NCBI GenBank assembly: GCA_902729315.2
Contig: LR746264.1
Span: 7,409,878-7,473,877 of the forward strand
Direction of reading: 5' to 3'
Length of the DNA: 64,000 nucleotides
From: Spirodela intermedia
Taxonomy: Eukaryota; Streptophyta; Magnoliopsida; Alismatales; Araceae
The position numbers and the translations under genes were made by a program. Numbering within the stretch: the stretch's first letter is position 1; the number at the start of each line of letters is the position of its first letter. A model generated the notes under the pieces. It was not told where the DNA came from. It ran no database searches and saw nothing but the letters and a program-made list of their open reading frames with translations. Below are positions 47,436 through 59,800 of the stretch, piece by piece.

Positions 47436-48027
47436 TGTTAGAACAAGACGTTTTATATGGACTTCAGTAGAGTAATGCTCACGATGGGAAATAAGGTAGA
47501 CGAAAAAATAACTCATAACAAAAGTATTGACACAAAGATTTTATGCAGTTCAAAGGTTGGCCTCTTATGTCCGCAGGTGACGATGAAAGTTTTACTAGAT
47601 GTGAAAATTAGTACAAGAGAATCACTCCTCAAGAACTCAGAGAATAAATCACTGATCTTGACCCTTCTAAAACTTAAGAAACGGATCTTTGATCTTGGCC
47701 CTCTAATGCACTCATCAACCCAAGAGATTTTCCTTAAAAACTCTCTCCCAAACACTCTCTTTATGGTGAAACTATAAGTAAGCACCTTACAGTCACCTTG
47801 GTAATTGTGCCAATAAGAATCTCCAGAAACATGCTGAATAGTTTTCTTTTCTTCCGCTTGTATTGTTCTACTTCATAGCTTGCTCAACTTATAAATGGAC
47901 CATTGAGTCTATGAGAGTTGGTCTTTTGGCTGACTATTTCTCCCTTGCACTTTGTTTCTCCTATCTACATTAAATGCGAGCATTTAATATGACAACCTCG
48001 ATAGAAGGCAAGTCACATTAAATGACA
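47436..48027 (-). repeat. Left (3') LTR of the Copia element
   Basis: TGTTAG...ATGACA, 592 bp. It is followed on its inner side by ATTCTCCTCTTGAC, whose reverse complement is a polypurine tract. It shares with the right LTR the start (AAGACG.TTTATATGGACTTC versus AAGATGTCTTATATAGACTTC), CACCTTGGTAATTGTGCC versus CACCCCGGTAAATCGTGCC, and a palindrome ATTAAATGCGAGCATTTAAT. Confidence 0.75.
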
Positions 48028-51000
48028 ATTCTCCTCTTGACTTAGACTTTTCGATCCCAATAATTTATCACAATCATAGTCGACATTGCCCCATTAAGAC
48101 ACTCTTCATGTGCTCTATAAACTAATCAAGTTTAGGCAATGCCCAAACTTATTTGAGAGAAATGTCTTCGTAAATATATCCACAAGATTCTTTAGTGTAT
48201 GAACCTTATTCACATCAACTTTTCTCTACATGATAACATTATGAATAAAATGATACTTGACATCAATATGTTTGGCCCTCTCCTAGAACATTTGATTCTT
48301 AATCAAATATATGGTGCTCTAATTATCACAGTACACGAAGTTGTCTCCTATATAAGACCAAAATCATCAACCAACCCCTAAAGCCATAAAGCTTCTTTCA
48401 TTCCTTCTACCACTGCCATATATTCAACTTTTATTGTCGACAAAGTCACTATAAACTATAAAATAATTTTCCAACTAAGAACACAACCTAAACGAGTAAA
48501 TATATATCTTGTCAAAGATCTCTTCTTAATCTAAATTATGATAATAATTTGAATCCACACAGTCAATTAATTAGCTATCATTAATACTTCCTTTCTAAAA
48601 TATTAAGCTCACATCTAAAGCACCTTTGAGATAATGAAGAATTTACTTTACAGTTTAGTAGATCTTCCTCAAATTTCTCATGTACTTATTGACCACACTA
48701 ACAACATGAGAAATATCTAGATGAGTGCATACCACGGCATACATAATGCTTCCCACTACACTTGTATATGGAACCCTATTCATTAACTCAATTTTCTTCT
48801 CTATCTTTGATGAATCTTTAGTAGACAACCTAAAATGAGCTGTCAATAGAGTACTTACAACTTTGCATCATGTCATGTTAAATCGCTCTAGAACCTTCTC
48901 TATGTACTATTTTTGAGACTAGTACAAACTTCTAGTGTTATGATCTCTGTATATCTTTATACCTAATATCTTCTTCGTTACACCGAGATTCTTTATGTCG
49001 AATTCACCATTCAATTGAGGCTTCAAGTGGTCAATATCTGACATATTTTTTACAACAATTAATATGTCATCAACATATAATAACAAATATATATGTGAAT
49101 TATCTGAAAGTTTCATGTGATACACAACTATCATAATCACTTGTAAGTAATTATGACTCAACATAAATGTATCAGACCTCTTGTACCACTATCTCGGAAA
49201 TTATTTCAAACCACATAATGACTTCTTCAATAGGCACACATAGTCTTCTTTATTATGAATCTCAAAACCTTCTAGTTGATGCATGTAGATTTTTCTCCTC
49301 TAGCTCACTATGTAAGAATGTTGTCCTTACATCTATTTGCTCCAACTCTAAATCAAGTGAAACAACAATAGCTAGTAAGACATGAATTGATGTATATCTT
49401 ACCATATGAGAGAAAATATCGTTGAAATCAATACGTTTTCATTGTGTGAAGTCTTTCACCACCAAACATGCTTTGAATATAACACCTTCTCCAACCATGA
49501 TTTCTTCCTTCTTCTTGAAGACCCACTTGCACTTCGTAATCTTTTACCATGTGGTATCTTCATAAGTTTCTATGTCTTGTTCTTCTCCAAAGACTCTATC
49601 TCCTCTTGTATGACCAACCATCACTTTGAAGAGTAATTAGTAGTCATAGTTTATTTGTAAGAACGTGGTTTTGTCCCTCCAACTTCATCTACAATAGATA
49701 AAGCAAAAGTTACCATATCAGAGAACATGTTAGATGGTCTAATCATCCTTCATTACCTATCTCTTGCAATACTAGATTGTCATTGAGGGACTTTCTCTAT
49801 CGTTATATTCTCTGACTCTTCTTAAATTTCAATTGTCTCCTCTTGCATTGTATCATTCGATAACTTCACCTCTAACTCTCTTTGTATGCTACTAACTTGA
49901 TTTCCTTTCTTTGTTATTGATTTCTCTCCCTTTGGAAACATTACAAACTCATAAAAAGTCACATATCTCTTGGTCATAAATTGTGATGATAGAAGATCAA
50001 TGCACCATAATTGATAACCCTCCACACCCTATGTTTGTGCATAGCCCATAAATATGTACTTCATCCTTGACTCTAACTTGTCGCCTGTGACATGAACATA
50101 TACAGGACTACCAAAAATTCTGAGGTGAGAATAATTAGTAAGAGAACCATATCATATCTCTTAAGAAGTTTTTAACTTAATGATTGTAGATAGAGATATG
50201 CTAACTAAGTAATAACCTGTATTAATAGCTTCTGCCCAAAAGTCTTTTAACAAACTCATTTGAGATCACATGCTTTTAGCATGCTCCAAGAGTGTTATGT
50301 TTATCTATTTTGCAACTCTATTTTGTTGTGGTTTTCTTACTACAATGTGATGTTAAATAATACTTTTATTGTTGTAGAACTAATCAAAATCATTCAAGCA
50401 AAAGTTCAAATCATTGTCAATATGAAAGTGCTAGATCTGCTTTTTAGTCTACCATTCAATCAATGTTTTTCATTACTTGAATGTGATGAACACCTCACTC
50501 TTCTTTTGAGAAAGTAAACTCATATTTTCTTGAAAAAGTCATCAATAAAGGTTAACAAATAACTTGTACTGTCCTTTGAGATAACTAGAGTATGATCTCA
50601 AATATTAAAGTAGATGTAATCCACTATACCTTTGGTTCAATATATTATAATATTAAATCTCACACTACATTATTTGTCAAATACACAGTGCTCACAGAAG
50701 TCTAGTTTACCAATCTTTTGACCTACAAGTAAACATACTTGTTTAACTTTGTCATACCTCACTCACTCATATGGCTCAACTCGTGTCATAATCAAGTAGA
50801 AATATTTGAATCGTCAACCATATTCACACTATCTGTAATAGTGTGTCTGGATAAATGATAAAGAGTTTCAATCATCTTTGTCTTCATTAGAACTAAAGTA
50901 CCTCTAGAAACTCGTAGAAAATATTTCTTTGAAGAATATTTGTACCCTTACTTATTCAAAGTACTTAAAGAGATAAAGTTCCTCTTCAACTTTAGAATAT

Positions 51001-52060
51001 GTCTCATTTCTAAAGTCATTATATCAGTGTCATACATCTTGATTCATACTGTATTTATTCATACAATATTAATAGTGTTGTCATCATTCAATACCACAAT
51101 ACTACTAATTATTGATGTGTAAGTAGAAAACTAATCTTTGTGAGGACACATAATAGGTACATCATGTATCAAAAATATAGTTATCATAAGAAGATCTAGT
51201 AAAAACTGACAAAATAGTTTTACCAAGGTCAATCTCTTCTTGAACGATGTTCACTGTATTAAAAGACTCTTCCTTCTCTTTTCTCTTTAACTTCAAACAA
51301 TTCTTTTTGATGTGTTTTTCCTAATTACACTCATAACAATATTTTTTTTCGTTGATTTAGATTTTGATTTTAATCTATCTCTTTGACCATGGCGTTTTTT
51401 CATTCTTCCTTGAATTATTAGGCCATCTGCCCAATCATCTTTTTGAGTATTTTGTATCCTTTTCTTCAACTATTTTAAGTGCAACCTTAATATCTTTTAC
51501 TATAATATTATGTTTGACAAACATAAAAGTTTCTACAAAATTCTCATATAAAAGAGGTAAAGAACACAAGATTAACAAAGTTTCATCTTCATCTTTTAGT
51601 GTAACATCAATGTTCTTCAGATCTATAATGGTTTTTGTAAACTTACTCACATAATCAATAACACCATTTTCTCTCAAATGTAAAGTATATAATTTATATT
51701 TGAAATATATTCTTCACACATCATAAAATTCTTTTCAAGTTTAGTCCAAAGCTTCTTTGAAATATCCTCATATGATACTTCTCTTAACACATCATCCACC
51801 AAGCTTAGATAAATTATGACTAGAGCACGTAAATACTATTTCTTATCATCGTTCTTTCACTTAGTAAGTAAACTTTCTTTACTCATTAATACCTTAATTA
51901 ACTCTTGATATATCAACAACGACTTCATCTTAAGTGACCAAATGTTGAAACTTTTCGGTCTTCTTATCAAACACTTCTACCTTGAACTTAATTGATGATG
52001 TAATCTTGACTGTTATCAATAATGAACATAAAAATTGATGTCATAATTTGACTTTCATAC

Positions 52061-52230
52061 CAGTTTTTTAAAGCAAGATGTCTTATATAGACTTCAAACG
52101 TAAACAATACTTATCACCCCGGTAAATCGTGCCGATCTTATCACCGCCCTCGCATCATTTTTCATATCCGCATTAAATGCCAGCATTTAATGTGGACTAA
52201 TCGACGGTCCATGTCAGCCAGTTTGACCGA
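52061..52230 (-). repeat. Right (5') LTR remnant of the Copia element
   Basis: Shorter than the left LTR by about 420 bp of internal sequence, but it retains both ends' landmarks and the palindrome ATTAAATGCCAGCATTTAAT (52174-52193). The outer limit is approximate. Confidence 0.65.
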
Positions 52231-52453
52231 CATCTCCGAATGGACGAGAGATTGAAGAGATGGAGAGCGCCTTCGGTCTCAGGGTGGATCCCTCGTTTCT
52301 TCCACTGGCCGCCAAAAGTCAAGCAGGGCCTTGGAAGAAGGATCTTGAAGAAGCCTCAAACCCCCTGCAAGAAACGACCTCGCTCATACCGCCGGTTCCA
52401 CTTCTGCTGACCGACGGCTCTATCTCGAAGGAGTCGGCGGAGGCGGCGGCGCG

Positions 52454-53183
52454 ATGGCCGACGAGGTGGTGGTGTTCCGGGTGTGGGACAGTCCCTTCAG
52501 TTACAGGGTGGAGCTCGCGCTGGCCCTCAAGGGGGTCAATTTCCGACGCGCGGAAGAAGACCTCAAAAACAAGAGCTCAGAGCTCCTCTTGTACAACCCC
52601 GTCCACAAGAAGATCCCCGTCCTTCTGCACGCCGGCAAGCCCATCGCAGAATCCCTCGTCATCCTCGAGTACATCGACGAGACCTGGAAGCAGAACCCGA
52701 TCTTGCCCGTAGACCCCTACGAAAGAGCCAACGCGCGCTTCTGGGCAACATACGTAGACGACAAGGTAATGTGAACCAATCCGGTGCTAGCTTCCTCACT
52801 CTCCTCATCGGTTGACGCCACCTGCTCGCTGTTGCCGACAGTGCTTGGAGATTCTGTGGCGGGCTTGCTGGACCCGGGGCGAGGAGCAGCAGAAGTGCAT
52901 ATCGGAGGCAGGGGAACGCCTGAGAACCCTGGAGACTGCTCTAGAAGGGAAGAAATTCTTCGGGGGTGACACCATCGGCTTCGTGGACATCGTCGTCTCG
53001 TTCCTCACTCCCTGGATGGAAGTTCTGCAGGAGATGGCCAGGATACGCTTGCTGGAAGAGGAGAACTACCCCAGACTGTGCAGATGGGTCAGAGATTTCT
53101 CGAGCTGCGATGTGGTCAAGGAAACTCGGCCTCCCAGAGAGAAACTCGTCGCCTTCTTTGCGACCTTGAAGCCTCCTAATTAG
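52454..53183 (+). CDS. Tau-class glutathione S-transferase, 217 aa, two exons
   Basis: A cytosolic enzyme conjugating glutathione to electrophiles; tau GSTs serve xenobiotic and stress detoxification. Exons 52454-52765 and 52842-53183 are joined in phase 0 across a 76-bp GT-AG intron, the single-intron arrangement usual for tau GSTs. The thioredoxin-like N-terminal domain shows [19 protein letters not shown] with the catalytic Ser at residue 13, [20 protein letters not shown] (cis-Pro and the glutathione-binding E-S pair) and ILEYIDETW. The helical C-terminal domain has [19 protein letters not shown] and [10 protein letters not shown]. All parts are intact and length is normal. The frame at 52260-52712 is an out-of-phase shadow. 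A Copia LTR remnant sits just upstream and may lie within its promoter. Confidence 0.96.
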
Positions 53184-53529
53184 GGTTCACGGCTCTCCTG
53201 GATCATCCGCAACTTCTGCTCCAACATGTCCTGAGAATAAACGGGGAAAGCCTGACGCAGGATGGCCCCTCTACATGTATCTCCGAGAACTATCCTCTCT
53301 ATGGGTGCTACTCTGTGTAATCTTTGTCATATTCCGCCACAAAACTTTGTTCGAGGAAGCAATAATGAGCCATTACGAATAAGTAAACTCTTCCATCCGA
53401 CATCAGAATTCAGTCCTTTGCCGGTTCTCAAAAAAGCTTGCCATCCTTTTGCGCACAACATTTTTTACTGCATAATCAATCAAATTATCAGAACACGAAC
53501 TTTTCACAGCAACTCATCGTCTCCAATCT

Positions 53530-56206
53530 TCACCACCGATCACCGCAACTGCAGGCCCCATCCTTGAACAGGTGGAAACGATTGGCGTCCCTGACCAGAA
53601 GCTCCCTCTGCGTAATCTTCGAGATATACTTGATCGCCGTGTGGCAATCTCCGCAAACCCGGAGGTTCTTCATGACCTGCAGAGATGTCCCCGTCTTCGT
53701 ATTTAACAACCCGAATGCTATCGCGAGTCTCTCACTGTGCCCGCATAACGCCTGCCTCTTCTCGTCCTCTTCCGCATCGTGAAGAACAAGCTTCCTGACA
53801 GGAACATACCCTTCCCCCTCCATTAGAACGGTGAGCTTCTCCAGAAATTGATAGGCCTCCCTGGACCCTTCGACCGAGTCACCAGCGCCAAAGACGCATC
53901 CTCCTCCCGACTTCTATCCAGCTGTAACCTGGGTCCTTCCTCAGACCTCTCGACTTGATAGAGCCCCTTATGTCCCCCACCAGATTCCATTTACCAGCAG
54001 ATGCATACAGATTAGAAACTAGGACATAGTAACCCGTGTTATCGGATCTTAATCCCATAATCCTTTTAGCAGCACGCTCGGCGATCTTGGTTTCATTATT
54101 ATTTCTGCATGAACTGAGCAAAGCACCCCAGATACCCACATCCGGCTCTAGAGGCATGCCAAGAATGAAGCTCTCGGCTTCCGGCAGCTTCCCAGATCGA
54201 GATAGAAGATCTACGGCGCATGCGTAGTGCTCGATCTTGGGGGTGGTCTTGTAATCCTTTTCCATCCTGTTGAAGAGAGAAAACCCTTCTTCAACAAGGC
54301 CAGAGTGGCTGCATGCGTATATAACAGCCACGAAGGTGACGTGATCCGGTGGGATTCCTGCCACTTCCATATCCATGAAAGCTTTCAGGGCCTGCTTGCC
54401 GAGGCCATGCATGCCGTAGGCGGAAACCAGGGCTGTCCATGTGACCACATCCTTAGTTCTCATGCTGTCGAAGACTCTGACCGAGTGACCCAAGCTGCCA
54501 CATTTGGAGTACATTTCTATCAGTGCATTCCCCACCGGAAGGTCGAGCTCCGTGGTAGTCCTCAAGATGGAACTGTGAACGCTCTTCCCGAGTCTCTTTG
54601 CGGCCAAGAAGGAGCAAGCGGGCAAGACTGTTAGCATGGTGGTGGTATCCGGAGGGACGCCCTCGGCGTTCATTCTGCGGAAAATCTCTAAACCTTGGCT
54701 GAAATTGCCTCCGACGAAACAGCCAGATATGGCTGAGTTCCAGCTTACTACGTCCCGCTTATCCATTTCTTCAAACTCTCTCAAAGCATCCTCTAAGCCA
54801 CCGCATTTGGAGTACATGTCGATGAGAGCATTACCCACAAAATTGTTTCTGACAAATCCCGTCTTAATCGCGTAGCCATGGAGGAGTCTCCCCTGAGCTC
54901 GATCAGCCAGCTGGGTGCAGGCGGATATTAGGGTTACAACCGTGACGGAGTCCGGTTCAATGAGTGACCTCCTCATCAACCCAAACAGCCGGATTCCTTC
55001 TCCAAAGCATCCTCTCCGGAAGTTAGCGATGAGCAAGGTGTTCCAAGAGCCGGGACCCTGGTTCGCCAACTGATCAAAGACCCTGCGGCAAGCTTTCAGG
55101 TTTCCACAGTTAGAATAAAGATGAATGAGCATGTTATCCACGATGGCATCGCATTCATGCCCATTTCTCACCAGGTACCCGTGGATGGATCTCCCTCGTC
55201 TGGTGTCCTTCATTTGGCACGAAGCTCGGAGAGCGATGGTGACTGTGACGATATCAGGCCTGAGCGTCCTCAGCATCTCCTGAAACATCTCAAAAGCTTC
55301 GGCTAATGCCCCTGATTGGAAGAGCCCGTCGATCAGGGTGTTCCATGAGACGACGCCTCTATCTACCATCGTATCGAAAACTCTTCGAGCGTTTTCTACA
55401 TCCTGAAATTTGCAGTACATGGCGATCAAACCGTTGTTCACTAATCTATCCTTTTCGATTCCGACCTTATTCACGAGGCCATGAACCATCTGGCCCTCTT
55501 CGACGGCCCCCAGGGATCCGTAAGCAGGCAATATACTCTCCACGGTGAAGCAATCTGGAGTCAGACCAGAGACTCTCAGTTCTTCGTAGATCTCCGCGCT
55601 TCTCTCCCATTCGTCGTTGGCGCTATAACCCGAAATTAGAGTATTCCACGAGACCAAATCTCTGTCGGGCATTCTGTCGAACGACTCCTGTGCCTTCTCC
55701 AAGTAGCCCAGCCGAGCGTACATGTTTATCAGAGAATTCCCAATATAGAGATCGGAAGTGAAGCCCATATCCAGGATGTGGCGGTGAACCATGCGGCCCG
55801 CCTCGACATCTCGCAGACCAGCGCACGCGTTGAGGACGTGCGGGAAGGTCCTGGCATCGGCGAGCAGCCTCGTCTTCCGCAGCCGCCAGTAGAAATCCAG
55901 AGCTTCCGCGAACATTCCATTCTGAACGTGGGCTCGGATGATCGAATTCCAGAGAAAGACATTGTTCTCCGAGTGAGGGGAGCTGGCGAATATCCGGCGA
56001 GAGGCGACCACATTCCCGGAAACGGCGTACCCGCTGATGAGCTTCCCGCAGAAGAACGGGAATCCGGAGAGGCCGGAAGTCGTCACCAGGCCGTGGACGC
56101 GGCGGAGGCCTTCGAGAGAGTCCGCGCCTGAAAGAGCCCTGGTGATCGAAGAAGGAAGATCTCCCGCGTTGATCAGCACCACCAGGTTACGGAATTCGGC
56201 CGGCAT
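53530..56206 (-). CDS. DYW-subclass PPR protein, about 890 aa, with one frameshift
   Basis: PPR-DYW proteins bind organellar RNA and direct C-to-U editing in mitochondria or plastids. From the ATG at 56206 a frame of 775 codons encodes tandem PPR (PLS-type) motifs, for example NVFLWNSIIRAHVQNGMFAE, DLVSWNTLISGYSANDEW, and VVTWTALVSAYGMHGLGKQA, then the E region (HYACAVDLLSRSGKLPEAES, DPGYSWIEVG). There it leaves frame at about 53897-53909, in a CTCCTCCC run, and ends at a false stop. The next frame continues smoothly through FGAGDSVEGS and LMEGEGYVPVRK into the DYW domain (HSERLAIAFGLLN, VMKNLRVCGDCHTAIKYISK, RDANRFHLFKDGACSCGDRW), with the HxE and CxxCH zinc/deaminase residues intact and TGA at 53532-53530. 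It reads like the Arabidopsis At3g03580 type. Either a recent one-base lesion or an assembly error; the terminal triplet is DRW rather than DYW. Confidence 0.9.
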
Positions 56207-56874
56207 GACGAGAGAGAGCCAGCCGGAGGTGCCACGACCACAGCGAATTCTATAAAAACCTTGAACTGCTCCCCCTGGATCGACATCCGAGCGTAGAATC
56301 TCTTGCTACGCTATCATCGGACGCGTAGATGGTGGATTTCTTGACCTCTTTCCCTCGATCATCGGCTGAGCTCAAGAACAGGTAAAATTTTGGAAACGAA
56401 TAATTTTGTTTAGAAATATTTAAAGATAATAATAATTTGTTTGTCTATAATTCAATTCAATAAACTACATCCTCGCGTTTGAAATTATTTTGTAAATTAA
56501 TTTCCTTTCTTAAAAAAATCTGTTAGGATTATTGATCCGATAGGAGCATAGTGGGCCGACCCATATGGGCCTCGACGGGGAGGAGGAGAAACTTTTTAGG
56601 AAATTTATGCCTGCGGGAAATAGAAACTCTTGTTTTTCCTACAATCCAAACGGCGTTTTCAGGTGTTGAGAGGTGTGATGGTCCGAACCGCCTCTTCCCC
56701 TCGCGGTGCATAAGGGCAGGTATGACCACTCGTAAATGAAGGTCCTTCCCGCCCAAGTTCTTCGCTTCCCCAGGCTACTTCGCTCCTCTTCGCCGGAGCA
56801 GATAGGAGGCCAGCGCCGTCGCGGCTGCTGTAGCCGCCGCCATCGTCCGGGCACTTCACCTCAGTACGGTGGAA

Positions 56875-59800
56875 ATGTCGCACAATTGTATCAGATTGGA
56901 GGAGGAGATTGAGGGTGATCGCGAGGGGACCTCGGATTTTGCATTCTTCAGGATAGGCTCATCCGTTCCTCTGAAGCGCGGAGATTCAAGTTTCGATTTG
57001 TCGAAACCCCCAGGACGTCCATTGGCTGTCTCTGAAAAGTTTGGTGTTTTGTTTCTAGTCAGCGATGGAGGTAATTGTTCTTCTTGCGTTTGGTTATAGG
57101 GTTTGCAAAGCAGGGTTGATCGTTAGATTTTACACTCGAGTTCGCAGGGTTTATCGTGGTGAAGACTGTTGACGTCATCGAAATAGCGAAGCGCATCAAA
57201 GAAATCGAAGAGGAGAACAGAAACAAAGAGGACGCCGAAAATCTGTGCGTTCAGGAAAAAAGCATATTGGATGCACAGATTGGTGCTGTTCACATTTTGG
57301 CAGTCTCAACGGACTCGTCGATTCTCGCCGCCACCGTTGGCCGAGTAGTTCACTTTTTCTCAGTTTCTTCACTCCTGCAAAAGGTAAGTATCCTGCGTGC
57401 ATTGCTCAGCCCACAGATCTTCTAGTTGCTTGTCCTTAACGAAACCCGTTAATCGTTTCTATTGTTTCTTGCTCTTGTTTTCGTATTCGAAGAAGCAAGA
57501 GACTTGTTTTGTCTGTTCAGTAGGTGAATCCAGCAATATAAAGGACTTCTTATGGCGAAAAAACAGGGAAACATCTTTTATCATGCTCTCAAGTTGTGGC
57601 CTTTTATACCATGGAAACATGAAGGATAATCTGAAGAACATTATGGACGGTGTAGAGGCTGGTTTGTTTGAATATCCTTTTTTTTAGTCTTTAACTGTTA
57701 TTTGCTTGATGCTCACATCTACAACATATTAGTATGTCACCCGTTTGTTAGAAATTAATTGTCCCTCTTTGTGCATTTATTTTCTTTTGTCAGATTATAT
57801 CATTTTATAACACGAGAGTTTTTTCCGATTTCTGTATAGCTGTGAAAACAGAAGAGGTAGAAAAAAAATGTGCATCATTAACTCGGGAGAATTTTAAGGC
57901 GGAAAAAAAATATACATTTAACAAAACAGTTCATGAGTAAAAAAAAGTAATTGACAAGTAAACATGAAAAAAAGCTTTGAAAAGCGATCTCAAGTTTTTC
58001 TTGGTAGAAAAAGAAATGTACGAAGAAAATTTGTCAAAAAAGAAGCTGGTGCAGGAAGATAGGTAAGCTTTGCCACTTTATAGATGACCCCTTAATGTGG
58101 GAAGGATATGGGCATATATTTTTTTTCATTTCGCCCTGGGTTTGGAGTAAATAGTTTGTGGGTCTAGAGAAACCTTGGAGCTGACATTTTTTTTTCTTGT
58201 CACTTCTTTTCATTTGTTACATAAGTAGACTTGGAATAATTTATAGACTAAATCACACTACATCTCATTATGTGTTATGCATCTCATCTTCTCTATAACC
58301 AAGCAGTGAATATTTTCGAAGTGAAGTGAGATGGATATGAAAAAGTTTGTATGCATTCTCAGATGAAGAAAAAAAGTTCGTTGGGTTGTGAATATCCCTG
58401 TAATATTTCAGAATATCAATAGATGGATGGCCTTTACATATGTGCGAATGCTTGGTTCTGATGAGCGTATGAAGTTTGCTGGTGACAGAGAGGATAAGAG
58501 ATCAAGTTTGATGATGAAAAGTAAATACGTGGTCAGAATGGGATAGCTCCCAGAACCAAAGTCAAATGGTCGGGGGGTAACAATATATAAATGAGGGGAC
58601 AGGTTGAGTATAGACCGTTGTTGGAGAGTGACTGTGAAATGGCTTACGTGATAAAAAAAGTTATTATATGCATGCAGGGAGGCCAAGCAACTGAATGAAT
58701 GGGCTGTGTGCTGTGCAGCCATTTGCGGTTGCTATGCACTTGGAGTTTAAGGACGTAGTGCAGGTGGTGTTTATGAGTAGGGAGATTTGATGGTTGAGAT
58801 GTGTGGTATAAAAAGTCAGTACGGTTCTTGTCAAATGTAACCAACGATGATGGCAGGTGGAGCCAACGGTCAATGGAAGCTGAATAAATTGGCATAGGAG
58901 TGTACCCTTTTCTGGTGTATATTGTTATGCAATGGTGGTTTTCTCACAAAGTGGAGTTGAGTTATCATCTGAGGTTGCTTTATGTACAGAGGAGAAGATG
59001 ATCGTGGCTGATGTAGAGGCTGGAGCTGGATACCTGAGGGCCCATTTGCATTATCTGAGGAATCGGATTCTGTTTATTTTGTCTATACAGTACATACGTA
59101 GTTGTTCTTGGTTGGATGGATGGTAGGATGCTGTTGGTTTTGAAGGTAGAAAGGTTAGCATACATGGTATCAGGGTCTGTTTTTCCTCATGGGAGATTAT
59201 TAAAGAGCTTGGGTAAATATTTTGTTTTTTAAAGTTGCATTTGTGGAAGGAGGTTTATTCTTTTCTCTGCTCAGAGTCATCATTTTTGGGGACATGACAT
59301 GGGATCTGATGTACATATATCTCGCATAATATTTTATGTTTTATTTAGCTCATTCCAAGTCAAGTTATAAAGTTGTTTCTCTAGGTTCAATGGTTTCTGT
59401 AGTTATCTCTATTGTATATTTTTTCTTCTGATAAAAGTAATCAGTAGGCTAGGTAAAATGAAAATAGAAACGGTAGGTTCTAGCTCAGTCCCCATTTATC
59501 ACCTTTCGATGCCCTTCAAGTGTTTTGAGCAGCTGTAGTGAAACAGAATGAAGCAGAGCCCTCTGGTAATTGAGACACTGAGTCAATGATGATTGATTCT
59601 AAAACATACTGGTCTAGACCTTTTGCTAACTATACATCAAAGGAGGGGCTACAAAGTAGTGGACACTTAGAATTTAGGAAATTGAAGTGTTATTTACTTT
59701 ATACATTTTCAATGACCTTATAGCATATGCTTGGCGAGTTTTAATTTTTTGTTAAGATTTTTTACCGGTTTTGCCTAATTTTGAGGTTTAACCAGGGTTT

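Larger units (their letters stand above)
47436..52230 (-). mobile_element. Degenerate Ty1/Copia retrotransposon, antisense
   Basis: Read on the minus strand from right to left: an LTR remnant, a primer-binding-site-like CTGGTATGAAAG (about 52060-52049), gag (51677-51435: YVSKFTKTIIDLKN, LILCSLPLLYENFVETF) with a CCHC-like knuckle just after, the integrase C-terminal region (about 50150-49822: GYQLWCIDLLSSQFMTKRYV then TFYEF.MFPKG), and reverse transcriptase (about 49640-48919, with YVDDILIV and LGIKIY), then VPYTSVVGSIMYAVVCTHLD (48846-48655). Many stops and frameshifts break it, so it is inactive. The left LTR is 47436-48027 and the right LTR is deleted internally. The element separates the GT47 gene from the GST gene and ends about 220 bp before the GST start. 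Confidence 0.88.
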
